Shown here in pieces: positions 24,879 through 37,633 of a stretch of DNA of 64,000 bases; position 1 is the stretch's first letter, and each line of letters starts with the position of its first letter. Position numbers and translations under genes: made by a program. The stretch lies in contig JAKUCV010001067.1 of NCBI GenBank assembly GCA_028386065.3, forward strand, positions 96,282 to 160,281, given 5' to 3'. The notes beneath the pieces were generated by a model. It was not told the DNA's origin and made no database searches. It saw nothing but the letters and a program-made list of their open reading frames with translations. Origin of the DNA: Turnera subulata. Its lineage: Eukaryota; Streptophyta; Magnoliopsida; Malpighiales; Passifloraceae.

Positions 24879-25459
24879 TCATATGCCCAAAATTCCCATC
24901 TCCTTATCAAGGAGCTCTCTAACTACAATTGGTGGGGAGTTATACACAATTAACCCGGGGCAAAAAGAATGGGCTACTTGTGCTAAACCGTGAGCCACAC
25001 CATTGGCTTCTTGGTTTACAAAATCAAAAGACAACGATCCAAAATGCTTTTGTATAGATTTGATCTCATTGACAATATCTGCAAAATCATCCTCCCACGA
25101 AACCTCATCCGATAGCCACTCAAGAGCTGTTGCAGCTTCCGTCTCCAAAACAATAGCACGCAATCCAAGCTTCTTCGCAAATTGAACGCCTTTGTTGACT
25201 AGCATCAAGTCAGCTTTAAAAGTTGAGCATGGATTCAGGTTGCAACCAAAACCTGCGATCCATATACCAGATGAGTCTCTGTAGACCATACCGCCAGTGT
25301 TCTAGAGTTGATATAGGATGAAATGGCAGTGACATTTAGTTTCACAATACCCGGAGGGGGAGGACTCCAGGATATGTTACTGAAGAATAAATCTAAGTTC
25401 TTGAAACTAGACGGTTTCGGATGATCCATAGCCTTTTTGAACTCCTCGGTTAGGTCCAA
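24879..25459 (-). pseudogene. LINE-type RNase H (RVT_3) domain relic
   Basis: Two overlapping minus-strand frames together make one plant LINE/RVT_3-like RNase H domain. The first, ending near 25300, contains SWSPPPPGIVKLNV, the usual lead-in. The second has GGMVYRDSSGIWIAGF, LRAIVLETEAATALEWL and VNQEANGVAHGLAQVA. A one-base frameshift near 25300 separates them. The expected first catalytic Asp after KLNV is replaced by Thr (KLNVTAISS). The second acidic position appears as VLETEA where ESD or VDS is usual. The copy is therefore inactive. No reverse transcriptase is found upstream, so it is a fragment. Confidence 0.75.
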
Positions 25460-25503
25460 AATGTATTTGGCAGAGTTGGATGTGCGAGGACCCAGATTAA
25501 GGA

Positions 25504-26140
25504 TTACTTAATCCCCTCAGTCTCTTCCTACACCTTCTTCTTAGGTTCAATCCACATCAATAGAGTCGCCACTCGAATTTTATTAAGGGCAAAATTCAAG
25601 GAAAAACCTCCCATCAACCTCTTAAGGCAGCAAGTTATAGTGAACCGGCGATGTTGGATTTGGAGGTTCGTCACAGATGGGAAGGTGTTAGGCACCCATC
25701 CGTATTAGGGCGAAATCGTGTGCAGTTTAAGATCAAAGTATGCCTTATGTAACAAACAACACAACAACAAAAACTAAAAGAAAATAAAAACAAAACAGAA
25801 AATAAACACATAATTGAGCTTGAGATTACACTACTAGAATCCACCTACGTACTTCGGCGATCGGATTCAAGGCTTACGTAATTCTTACATGGCATCACAA
25901 CACAACACAACACAATATAGCAACATCACAACAACATCACGACAACAAAATGAAACAAAAGCACACAATTTGGCTTGCATTCTATTGGCAACTTGAGGCT
26001 ACCTACGTACCCGTGTGACTGAAGTCAAAGCCACGTAGTTCTAACATGGCTTCACATAATAATCAGAGCATCATCATCATAGCAGCACGTCACGGCAATA
26101 ACCAGAGATAAAAGGTTTAGGGTTACCTCTTGAAGCCCTC
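25504..26140. repeat. Dispersed non-coding plant repeat
   Basis: Contains AGAGTCGCCACTCGA (about 25563) and GGGAAGGTGTTAGGCACCC-like text near 25680, a combination I remember from dispersed repeats in many dicot genomes. Downstream are two diverged tandem units at about 25849-25900 and 26001-26055. Each reads CACCTACGTAC or TACCTACGTAC, then AAG, ACGTA, TTCT and ACATGGC. There is no open frame. Family assignment is uncertain. Confidence 0.45.
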
Positions 26141-27600
26141 CTCTAACTCCTATGAGCTTTCACTCCTTAACATAATCTTGGCCCAACTTCAGGTAGGAAT
26201 GCGATGCAGAAGGAGGCCGAATCAGCGTCTGGTGTCGACAACAAACGTGTAGATCTCTCTCTTAGCTTTTCATAGACACCAAGAACGTAGTAATCCGACG
26301 ACTACATCTCCAGATATCGCGATTATACCGTATAGAGGAACTCTCCTCTTGAGTTTGCACCTTCTTCTCAAAGAATTTGCTTTGATTGGTCTCCTTCTTG
26401 CTCTCCCCTCTTGCTCTTCTCTCACTACTAACTTGTTGCTACTCCTCTCTACGAGATTTCTCCAGAATAACAGCTCTTAAAACGAATCCTAAGCTTAGAG
26501 AACTAGGATTTCTCCAAGCACTCTATGCTTAAGGTATATAGAGAATAATTCTAATGTGCATCCCAATTGTGTGCAATGAAGGGTCTATTTAGTGTTTAGG
26601 AGACCATGGGTTGTCCTAATAATCTAAGGGTCGAGATTGAACCTCTAAATCCGACAGTTATGAGCTAGAATTGAGAAAAAAAAAGAAAAAAAGAACCTTC
26701 TGGAATCCTTGACCGCCACAGCCCCGACAGTCATGCTTCCTTGACCGCCGACGACTGGGCGCCATGTGCTTAAATGGGCTTAAATCGTGGAGTCACATCC
26801 TCATTTAAGGTCACTAGTCACCAGGGACGGGGTCTAACCAAACAATTTTGTTGAAGAGCCCCAAAGCTAAGAAGTTGGAAAGAATAGGGTTGCAGAATAT
26901 CGAATCCATCCATGATCTCAAAGGGGCCACTTCAGCATTTGACCGTCAAACCACTCATCTTCACATGCTAAAATATTGAGAAAACATATACATTAACAAA
27001 ACTTAGGCCATGGCCCTTGTTGGCCCCAAATCCGCCAATGCTAGTCACTACTACCTAACTCTTGTTTAGTCGAATATCCCAATATTTATCGAGTATATGG
27101 ACAGACAACCCTATAACAAGTCTATTCACAACTTGAAAAAAAAAAAAGAAGACACAGGCACTTATCCTAAGACAATGGCCAACCTAGAGGAAAAGGGATG
27201 GGCTATTTGGACCAGTAGCAAAATTTGTGGAGTGTGCAAGCACTGCACAGTTGCTATCAACATAATTTAGGCCCAATTTAGTGCACAATTCTTTGGTCCC
27301 CAGCAAGAACACAGACCCCCTAAGAGCTTCCGTCCACAAACCGGAGAAAAGAAGAAAACGCATTCAAGGATTCAAAGAATGTGTGGATCTCTTTCCCTTC
27401 AACTGTAATCCCCACATACACACACTCTCTCTCTCTTTCCCGGCTCTCCTAAAAACCGCCCACCAAAACAGAAAAAAAAAAAATGCAGCCCATAACAGCA
27501 GTAGTACAAGTACATCCACCCCTACAACCCAGCAAACAAAACGGATCTCTCTTCCTTTCCCTTACTACATTACACCCACAACACCCCAACACAACCCACC
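26141..27600. other. Intergenic sequence and ATP sulfurylase upstream region
   Basis: No gene seen. From about 27420 the sequence becomes CT- and CA-rich (CTCTCTCTCTCT near 27427), which is typical of a plant 5'UTR and core promoter. I see no convincing TATA box. An open frame at 27281-27793 overlaps the ATP sulfurylase start in another frame and has no domain, so it is not called. Confidence 0.4.
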
Positions 27601-30594
27601 ATGTCTCTTACAACTAAACTCCACATCACTACTACCACCACTTCCTCCCACATTAACAACAACAACAACCTTAACAGACTCCGACCAAAGCCAACAACAG
27701 TCTACTTCCGTACAAACGCATCATTGTTCGCGCAATACCGTACCAGTTACAGGCGCAGAATGCAACCCTCCTCCACCCCTAACTTGGTCGTGAAGAGCTC
27801 GTTGATCGAGCCGGACGGCGGGGCGCTGGTGAACGCGGTGGTGCCGGAGGGCGAGAGGGCGGCGAGGACCCTCGAGGCGGAGAAGATGGTGAAGGTCGGG
27901 CTGACGAAGATTGATGTGGAGTGGGTGCACGTGATCAGCGAAGGGTGGGCCAGCCCCTTGAAGGGTTTCATGAGGGAGAATGAGTATCTGCAGAGCTTGC
28001 ATTTTAATTCGATGAGGATTGGGGATGCCGGTGGTGGGTCTGTGGTGAATATGTCGTTGCCGATTGTGTTGGCGATTGATGACGAGACCAAGGAGAGAGT
28101 TGGGTCGTCTAAGGATGTTGCCTTGGTTGCTCCTGGTGGCGATTTGATTGCGATTCTTCGAAGGTTAGCCGAGATTAGGGAATGTTTGTCTCCCAAAGAT
28201 TTGGTTTTTAAATTGGTTGTTAAAACATGGATCTCATGGAGTATTATTATATTAATACGAATGTTTTGCATTGTCATATGCAAGTTTCTATATTTTTTTA
28301 CAATTTGTTGACTCTGTGGAAATCAAGCGATAATTTATTCGGCATTTGGGATTAACTTATTTGGCGAAATGTCCTGAGGCAGTTGATCAAGTGGTAGTTC
28401 AGTGTCAGTTTCACATATACTGGTGTTGGTGTCTAAGACCAACGGATTTTGCAATTTGAAACTTCGTGAATTGTAAAAGATTAAGTAGGGAAGTTAGCTT
28501 TCATGTGGACAGCCTCAGTTGATTTGATTTACTTGCTTTAGCTAAAGGTCATGTTTTAAGTTTACCTTTTTTATTGCAGTATTGAGATATACAAGCATAA
28601 CAAAGAGGAAAGAATAGCTAGAACATGGGGTACAACTGCGCCGGGATTACCGTACGTGGAGGAGTACATTACTGCGGCAGGAAATTGGCTAGTGGGTGGA
28701 GATTTGCAAGTGCTAAAGCCTATTAAGTATAACGATGGTCTTGATCAATACAGGCTCTCTCCAAAACAGCTTCGGGCAGAATTTGATAAGCGGCAGGCTG
28801 ATGCAGTCTTTGCATTTCAATTGAGAAATCCTGTGCATAACGGTCATGCCCTACTGATGAATGATACACGGAGGCGACTTTTGGAGATGGGTTACAAGAA
28901 TCCAATTCTACTGCTTCATCCTTTGGGAGGTTTCACAAAGGCTGATGATGTGCCTCTGGATGTTCGAATGGAGCAACACAGCAAGGTGTGTTTTCCAGTG
29001 TTGCCTATGTATGACATTGATTAACAGCAGTCTCATACACATATCTGTGACAAGAAACTTGTTTAACACCCTGGAAACTTCCGCATTAATGTGATAAGAA
29101 ATATTGTAGCACCCTGGAAGGTGGATGTTATTTAATTTTGCTAATCATTGTTTGATCAACTTTTTGCTATGGAATGGATGTTTATATGTGGTTGTTCTCA
29201 AACAGGTTCTGGAGGATGGGGTTCTTGATCCTGCAACCACCATTGTTGCCATATTCCCTTCACCTATGCACTATGCAGGTCCAACCGAAGTGCAATGGCA
29301 TGCCAAGGCACGTATAAATGCAGGTGCTAATTTTTACATAGTTGGTCGCGATCCTGCTGGCATGGGTCATCCAACTGAGAAGAGAGATTTATATGATCCT
29401 GATCATGGAAAGAAGGTGCTAAGTATGGCACCTGGACTGGAGAAGTTAAATATATTGCCATTCAGGGTATGCATTATAGCTTTCTCCCTTCACCTCAAAA
29501 GTTATTTTTGTCCTCTTTGTTGTTTTGTCACGCTGGTTATCTTTGTTAGAACTTATCAAGGCCCCAAAACCGAAACTTCTCTTGAGTACTTACTCTACTT
29601 TCACCAACAGCGACAGAGCTGTCTAACTTAAGTTTCCATATCTGATAGTAACTCAAGAACACTATGGAGTTCCTCAAACAAATTTAGCAACCTTCTGTGT
29701 GGAAGAGACAAATATTGTATTGACCATGTTAAATATGGGTGGAATGATGGTATAAGACTATTACTGACATTCCTCTACTATGTTCTAGGAGTGGAATACT
29801 TAATTGTAGCATAAAATAGCATTTGGGTTATATAATTTTTGACTATCGCTAATTCTGTACAAGGTTCATGGATTCTTTCTCTTCATGCTTTCTCCTCATT
29901 CAAACTGTATAATAGTTTTTGTGGTTATATGATATAGGTGGCAGCATATGACAATGTGGCAAAGAAGATGGCATTTTTTGACCCAACTCGTGCTAAAGAT
30001 TTCCTCTTCATCTCTGGTACCAAGGTCGGGACAGTATTTAAAGACTTTCATTTCCTGTTTAACTAAAGCTTCATGCATATAAAAAGTGACTGAGATGACC
30101 AAGATATTCGAAAATTAGTTGATTGTGGTCTATTATCTATTGCCATATAAGAATTAAGAAAACCATGCAAAGGGCTAACGCTGCCACTTATGAGCATTCT
30201 TACTCTAACGCTGCATTCTTGAAATTTACCCTTCCTAAGACCTTTAAAATTTGCTTCTTATCAAGGCAACCATTACGCTGTATATAAGGTAGCATTCAAC
30301 ATTCTGAAGTATCATATGAACTGTATAAATTTTAAGGATCAACAGAGGTTTTTAAATTGTCTGTAAACATTTGGAAGCTTGATGCTGTATAGTTTGGAAC
30401 CAAAAAAGTGAGGTAAACTTACTATAGACATTGCTGCGGTGGTTGTCTGGTTGCAGATGCGGACTTATGCAAGGACTGGCGAAAATCCTCCAGACGGTTT
30501 TATGTGCCCTGGCGGCTGGCAAGTTCTTGTCAAATACTACGAGAGCCTGCAGACAGAAGAGGCAGCAGGGAAGCCTGTTGTAGTATCCGCTTAA
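27601..30594 (+). CDS. APS: ATP sulfurylase, plastid type
   Basis: ATP sulfurylase makes adenosine 5'-phosphosulfate from ATP and sulfate, the first committed step of sulfate assimilation, mainly in plastids. Five exons join in frame: 27601-28163, 28580-28985, 29206-29466, 29938-30024 and 30457-30594, giving 484 residues, slightly over the usual 460-476. The N-terminal 60 residues are rich in Thr, Asn, Ser and Arg with few acids, as in a chloroplast transit peptide. [19 protein letters not shown] starts the PUA-like domain. [10 protein letters not shown] (268-277) holds the QXRNP and HXGH nucleotide-binding motifs. [10 protein letters not shown] (370-379) is also intact, and [10 protein letters not shown] precedes the end. 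All active-site motifs are present. An in-frame Met54 at 27760 could start a form lacking most of the transit peptide. The usual miR395 site is eroded, which hints at an APS2-like paralogue. Confidence 0.95.
27982..28002 (+). promoter_or_regulatory. Position of the miR395 target site, degenerate in this gene
   Basis: miR395 targets ATP sulfurylase mRNAs at the codons for EFLQTLH. Here the matching codons encode EYLQSLH, and the DNA is GAGTATCTGCAGAGCTTGCAT. Against the remembered Arabidopsis APS1 site I count about eight mismatches in 21, too many for normal plant miRNA cleavage. So the site is probably non-functional. Confidence 0.55.
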
Positions 30595-33500
30595 GTTTGT
30601 GAATTTTTATTGGTAAATCATGATAACCAGTTCAACCAAGAGAAGAAAAGCTGTTGTGGAGGATAGGGTGATTGGCCAGTAACAGATTGAAAATTTTTTC
30701 CTTCAACTAGTATCTGTCTGAGTTTCAATTTTTTTATTAGGTTGTGCTCGAAGTTATTGTAGTTTTTACTTGTTTTCTTCTATCCATTTTTTAGACAATT
30801 ATTTATGATTATTTACAGAAATCTGATGGTGAATATTTCTGCTAGGCTCAAAATTTTCTCAACCTTTGATACGTGAAACTTCTCGGCCTTGAAATTCTGT
30901 TGTTGATCATATTATAGATTTCAGTCCTCTGAAACTTAAGCAGACGTAAGCCCACATCACTTCCAGCAATCCTGAGCTCTATGCTGCATAAAAACAACTG
31001 AACTCTTAGCCACCCTGTGTTTACTGACTAGAGTTAATCATCTTAGCCACCCTGAGAAGTTTCAAGGTTGAAAGATTATTGCCAGCAATAGAAGTTCCTC
31101 CGCTGTGAACATTTGCGTATGGAGTTACCTCTCTGTAAAACGAAAGTTCAGCAAATGTGCAGCCAAGTTTGTGAACTCTTGAAAAACTAAGCATGCATAT
31201 TCAATGTAAGTTTTGTATATCTACTTCACAAAGAGTGCTGTACATGTTTATTGCACTACAACTGCACAACTGGATATGGGGGGACTTGTCTCTTTTTCTT
31301 ATTCTTAATGCTTCTCAGTCTTCCCATTTTATAATAGAACTTCTTCCACGTACTCTTATCTCTTGTAATACCATACCACTAATCCCCTCCAAATAATGGT
31401 TAAGCGGGGCCAAGTCCGGCTATAGAAAGCGAAAAAAAAAAAGAGAATGTTCACGCTATATGATTCCAATATGTAAGTGGATGATTATCATAAGAGAGAT
31501 TCCCAACAGATCAAGCCCAGGCTCCTCCCACTGCTTGGGAGCTTACGGTTTCACTTCTTTCTCTCATTCAAAACCGTGCATGAGACATATAAGCTTATAA
31601 TCCATGTTGGGCTTCTGGTCCGGTAGGCGCTGGACCTGGACCCTCTACTGTCGCCTAATCTATACGGTTTCTCCTTCATGTCTGCTATTTATTCAAGTGT
31701 TGGACAAATATTAGTCAACAATATTAAAAATATACTTCCAAAAACAATATGAAAAATATTGAGATAAAAAATTGAAATGGAACAAAAGAGTCCCCAAGTC
31801 TTAAATGGATAAGAAAAAATTTGAATGGACCAAGCTTTCTTTAATTTATTTTATATGTCAATCTAAAAAAATATCTTCTATGGTCCATTTTATTTAAAAA
31901 ATACAATTGGTTCAACGGGTTTGGTTTTACACATTTATGGAGCGCCGCGCAGGAACTAAACTTTGTGATGACTGCCCAATATCCATAACCACAAGCAGAA
32001 AGAAGCAGAGGGATAGAAATTAGTAACTAGCAGTATCTCAATTTTGATTGGTTATTGGAGAAGTGACACGCAATGGAGTATATAGCCAACATAACAACTG
32101 TTGTACATTCTATGTCAAGTATGTCTTTGGAGTTTTAAGATATGCCAATGCAAGAATGAGGTGGAAAATTGGGCAGGATAGGTTATGCCAAATGCTACTA
32201 ACGGTTGAAAAGTGACTTGTTATTTATTCGTGGTCGTTGTACTGCACAGTGAAGGCTCTTGAAAATGATGTACCAATTCTTGGTACGGTTTTACGGAGCA
32301 GGCCTATTAGGCATAGCTCGAATTTAACATAACAGTTCCTGTATTGCTCCTACCTCGACGACTATGCATGGCCCGTAGCCTTAACTCTAGGCCTTGTGAT
32401 CCTAATCTACCAGTAGCTTCTGGGGTTCATCTACTCAGCAACAATATGGTCCTCAAAGCCGTACAGACCACCAACAACAATAACTAGTAGCTAGATAGCT
32501 GAACTGGAATGAGAACAAAAAAAGTTCTTGTCAACAGGGCCACGTTTCCAAATTCTTTTTCGAACTTCATGACTATTCAGAATCCAATTAAATAGTACTA
32601 CTTCCTAGTGGTTGAAACATCTCCGGGTATCAATTAACTCAGGGTAGTTGCCTTTTGGCGTAGCAATTTAATGTGAAGACGTTACAAGCTAGAAAACCTG
32701 TCTCCCTCCTCTCTAGTTTCCACTTATAGTGATGATGCCAAGTAAGTACAAGTTTTCAACATCCATCAATCCAATTAGACTTACCACAATTACGCCTTCA
32801 AACGCGTATGTATGATCTGGTTATATATGGTTGACCCATAACAACAAATCAATACACCCTGGACTGGACCCTTTTGTGCGTATAATACAACATTGGCCCC
32901 TCTCTCGAGTTGACGTGCAACCCAGAACTATCATATGAATTTGACATTAAATTTTTCCTTGCTTGATATGTTGCAGAGTACATGTGCAGGACGTTTTAGT
33001 ATGGTTAACGTACATCCTTTAAGTCCTGGCCGTCCTGGGATAGAATTTGGGGCATGCAAAAGCTGTAATGGGACCAATTCGTATTTCTGTTCCATATTCT
33101 TGATTTCCCACATTGTAGTAGTATCTATAATCAAGTTTGGCGCGAAAAGGGGCCATCAATCTCATGACTGGTGGTTTTGAATTTGGTTACATTCAACTTT
33201 ATGGATACGTCTAGCTAGCCAATGGTGTATTATCCCCATTATTACTCAATAGAGCCATATAGACATATATGTGGACTCCAATATCGTAAGGTTGTCAAGG
33301 GTTTGATACCATTCTATAGTTGTGTGGTCGATGTCAGGCTTTTCTTCATAGCCAGCTTATGGTTGTCTACTATGTTTCTTTGTTTACTCGATAAGTCCAT
33401 TTCCATTCAATCGCCTATGTTCTTTGTTATTGTTGTTTACCCATGTTAGTTAAGCGATAACATGCACCACTTACAACCCACATTGTAAATGCGGGGGAAT

Positions 33501-36500
33501 CTATCTATATATGGCCATAAAGAAATTTTGTTGGCTCTTTATAATATGTTAATGTACATTGAAAAGGTAGACACGGGAGGAAACCTTTGGCAAGTGATAT
33601 AGAAATGCCATATGCTTACCCAATTATGCATGACCCATCTGATATTGCCACATAAATTCTCCAGTGGAATGTCCAATAAAAGACACAGATACGAGCATGC
33701 AATTGTTTTGTGAATGTTTTGTGTTTGTGAGGTTGGCTAATGAAGTCGGGGGTGACATCTCAGAGGTGTCCTTAGTCCTTACATGAAGTAAAGGGAGGCA
33801 AAGGTAACATGGCAGTCATGTGCTTATACTGCCTTTGCTTAAGAGGAGGGGGGTCATTTTCTACCCTAGAAATTTGCCTTTGCCTTGGCGGATTAGCTAA
33901 TGATAGTCACCGCCTTTCGGTGATTATTGTGGACCCAATCCCGTATTTGCCCTGTTTTTATCCTCCATGCACCAACCAATCTGATTCACAGAACATGGGG
34001 GAAGTTTCCCTTAATTTAAAGACGACTGTAACCCCCCATGGCCCCAGTTTTCTTGTTTGAACTCACGTTCAAGCCCTTGCATTAAGCATCGATCAAATGG
34101 TTCGTTCAATAGCTTACTTAGTTGAAACATTTTTCCTGCTGGTCTAATCAACCCGTTCCTCGCAAGTTATTGACTAAACCAACTAAATTACAGGGATCTT
34201 TGCTCCAATTACTCCTTTTTTCACGAGTCAAAATTCACTGAATGATGCTATACATTATACAGCAGTAGTTCCTAGCTGCTAGAGGGCTAGAGAGCTATGT
34301 TAGTCTCGTCCACCAATCATGGATGTAAAATATTTTAGAATAATATTGTTAAAGAATTTCGACAAAAAAAAAATATTGTTAAAGAATAAGATATCTCACT
34401 AAATGTCTTTGGTAGTATATGTGACTCATCAGTAATCATGATTCACGGGATATATAGTAAATTCTATGATGCTCATTAGTTACTGGTTTTTTCCAATTAT
34501 AAAATTTGATATTCGTTCACTTAGTACCATTGGTAGAAAATCTATTCTGTCATCCATGCATCATTTGTTAAGGTAAAGGATAAGTTTTGGGAGGTCTGTT
34601 ACACTCTTCTAATTAGTTCCATTTTTTTTTTAACCGGGGAAATACTCCATTATTACAGTACTGGGTCAGTCAACTCCAACAATTATTTTCTATTATTAAT
34701 TTATGCATTTCACTCCTGGAATGACAATATGACATGCACATAGAGAGTATGATCAATAAATGTATATTGTATGATATGATATTTCATGAACATTTTGTCC
34801 AGCACATATTTGACTCTTTTACACCGAAATTGTGGACATTTTTTCTTTTGAGCAAGAAATTGTGGATATCTTAAGATATATGATCATCTTCTCATATAGA
34901 ACAGAAACTTTTAATATGTATTGACAAAAAAGATAAAGAGAGACTTTCAGTATGTGAGAATGGACCACGAACAGATATGTGTAGCGAGTTTGGTCGTGGC
35001 CTGGCAAATTGAATGCTCACAAGCCGTGGTACATGTGCTCATAATTTCACAGACATCTACTACACAATTTACAGAGGCAATAGATCATGTGTTGCCGTAA
35101 AAAAATCCACGTACTGTCGTTATACCAGCAATTATTATAGGTACTTTATCATTATCAGGGATGATAAAAACTGGAACAGAGAAAGAGGACAGGCAAGAGG
35201 GTAGCCGTATTAAGCATTAACTAAAGTAGCTAGTGGTACTTCTTGGTACAAAGACACAAGCTTGCCTGCTCTGGGCCTTAGAACATGGGGAAGATCAGTA
35301 TAGTTGCTCTGAAATCATACATACATAAAAAAAAAAAAAGCATGTGTTAACCATTTAGTAAACTTGCAAATTAATACGTTAGTTATCCTTATTTTTAAGG
35401 GATACCACGTACTTGTAGACTGTCATCTAGTATCTATAGCCTTTATGTGGTATGTATGTGTACTGCTAATCCATCCATTGTGCACCTTCGCATAAATGTG
35501 GGTTTGTCTTCAAACCCAATAGTGGAACTGCTGTAAAAATCAAATGCAACCGAAAAAGGCAAAGGCTTCTACTCTAGGCAAACCTTGACTCTTGCTACTG
35601 TGTGTCTTATTATGGGACTGCATTTTGTGAGGGATGATGGACAGGAAACTTCACCATGAATTGGTATTATTGAGAAGAGTTGAGAGATGGGACCCTGCTG
35701 CCTCCTCCTGGAGGGAAGATTCTTTTAGTTTTCAGCCTTCTAAGGTCTATTGGCTTAGCTTTTCTGGCCATTTATTACAATGGATAGAAACAAAAAGGCT
35801 GTTGTTGTATGATATTTCTGTTGAATTGTAAAAATTCTGCAATGCCAAAATGTTGCCAAGCAAGTGGAAACCCAAGGATTAACTTAATGTGAAAGCAAAA
35901 GCAAATTAAGGGACAAAAAGGTTATTTGTGATAGCATTAACACAGAAACAATCACCACTAATTTGATTGAGGCAGATGAAAATCAGACCAAATTCATCGA
36001 ATAAGAGGCCAGGAGGGAACCAACCAAAAAGTTTCAAGGATTTAATCTTTCTTCGCCCATGGATTTAATAGGCTTGGAGGAATCCCTTTCTACCAAGAAG
36101 TAGTTTATTAATAGCAGATTTATACACGGTCTTGGTTTAAGAATAACATAATAGTGAACTGCATTTCTCTGTCTTACTACATCTTTTTTCCAAAATCAGC
36201 AATTAACACTTACTATTCCAAACCAGGCAGGAAAGTAAATGTTTTGTTTTGATTATGGGTGGGGGGTCAAAGGACAGGGCAGGCGCAGAGCGAGAGAGAT
36301 GAGATACTAACATGTGATCTACTGCTCTTTACCTGCCACTTGATCCACGGAATCACAAGCCCAGCAATTAAGGTGAACGAAACCCACAGCGGCAAGTGGT
36401 GGTACATTTTCAGTACAGCTATTCTTGATTCCTCTGTTGTGAACATGTACTAGTGTAGGGCTAAGAGAAGAAGAATTAGTAGTCTGCATTGGGACCTGCC

Positions 36501-37402
36501 TTAATTATTCAAGCACTGTTCATTGTATTAAACCCATTCTACCTTAAAAGCAAATTGTTAAGTACTAGTAGTATTTTGCTGTATCGGGGTCAGAAAATTT
36601 ACCTTAATAAGCTCAACTATGCCCTGCCCTGCTCTTCCATAGTTTGAGGGGGGGAATTCGATAAAGTAATATAAATTATTCATCAGAAATACGGCTACTT
36701 ATTGACTAAGGCGCCACGTTTATCTATGTATCTTCACTTTACTTTTCTTGGTTTTAAATTGAAAATTACCCTTATCCAGGTGAAGAAGAAGCACAGGAGA
36801 AACAAGAAAATAGAAGAATGTGTCAAACCACCCATAAAGAGGGGACAAGAAATCTCTTCTGGAGGTAGTTTCAAAACTAGAAGAATAACAAAGGTTAAAA
36901 AATTCTAAACAGAAAAGTCGAAAGCATTACTAAGTACTACCATATGAAAGGAGGTGAAGTAAGATTGAAAGTAGAATTGAATTTACTCTCTCAGCTAAAG
37001 AACTCACAGTACCAGTACGGGAATGTTTTTTAGGCCAAGTGTCTTCTACCCTGATTCCTGAATGAGCTTTAGAGTAAATGTAAACAATGGAAAAGGAAAC
37101 ATAGGAAAATGGAGGGATGCTTCTTTATTTACTACGGCTACAAATTTGATGAATCAAGAGAGCAAAAAAGAAAATCCCAGAAAAAGAAATGACATGGAAA
37201 TTGAATGCCAAATATCAAAGGAGAGAAAGGAAAGAGGGGCCATGTTGTCCTTAGGGAGGGCAACAAGAGGGTGTAAACCCAATGCTTCTGGCACCAAACA
37301 TGTCCTTAAGCTTACACAGACCCCAAAAGCACCCATGGTCTGTCCTTTGCCCCCACAGCCCCACATGACCTCGCTTCTCTCTCCCTTTGCCTACATCCAC
37401 GC
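30595..37402. other. Long intergenic region between APS and SAUR
   Basis: About 6.8 kb. The first few hundred bases must hold the APS 3'UTR. The rest is AT-rich with many short overlapping frames and no domain that I recognise on either strand. Apart from the fragment near 31500, nothing specific can be supported. The stretch just before 37402 becomes more GC-rich and contains SAUR promoter sequence. Confidence 0.5.
31495..31680 (-). other. Possible organelle group II intron fragment
   Basis: On the minus strand this includes GTCTCATGCACGGTTTTGAA, then ATGAGAGAAAGAAGTGA and AGCAGTGGGAGGAGCCTGGG. I associate the first motif with plant mitochondrial group II introns (compare GTGAAAGTCTCATGTACGGTT). 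The local GC content is higher than the flanks. This is consistent with a short nuclear insertion of organelle DNA. I cannot confirm the identity without a search. Confidence 0.35.
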
Positions 37403-37412
37403 CATAAATACC
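37403..37412 (+). promoter_or_regulatory. Probable TATA box of SAUR
   Basis: CATAAATACC lies about 225 bp before the SAUR start codon, followed by a CT-rich leader and a (GA)n run (about 37552-37573). I saw no TGTCTC auxin-response element between this box and the start. Position and motif are the only support. Confidence 0.35.
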
Positions 37413-37633
37413 CCTACAATCCCTTCAACCTTTTCACACCCACCTTAACTGCTCCTTGCCTTTTTTTTTTCTCCTCTCCTCATCACACTACTACTAACTC
37501 CAAAAGCCCAAAAGAAAGTCCTTTTCTCTCCGCCTCTCTATCTACACCAACAGAGAGAGAGAGAGAGAGAGAGGCAGCTAGTCAATCTTGAAACAAAAAC
37601 AAGATCATCATCACCACCACCACCATTATCATC

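Noticed and set aside
27747..28283. 178-codon frame antisense to ATP sulfurylase exon 1
   Set aside because: It has no recognised domain and overlaps a well-supported coding exon. GC-rich coding sequence often leaves the opposite strand open.
28378..28440. SINE-like sequence AAGTGGTAGTTCAGTG in APS intron 1
   Set aside because: It resembles an A box, but no B box, tail or target duplication could be defined.
29667..29687. miR395-like sequence GAGTTCCTCAAACAAATTTAG
   Set aside because: It lies in intron 3 of the ATP sulfurylase gene and needs gaps to pair, so it would not be in the mature mRNA.
37062..37448. 128-codon frame just upstream of SAUR
   Set aside because: It covers the SAUR promoter and TATA region and has no recognised domain.
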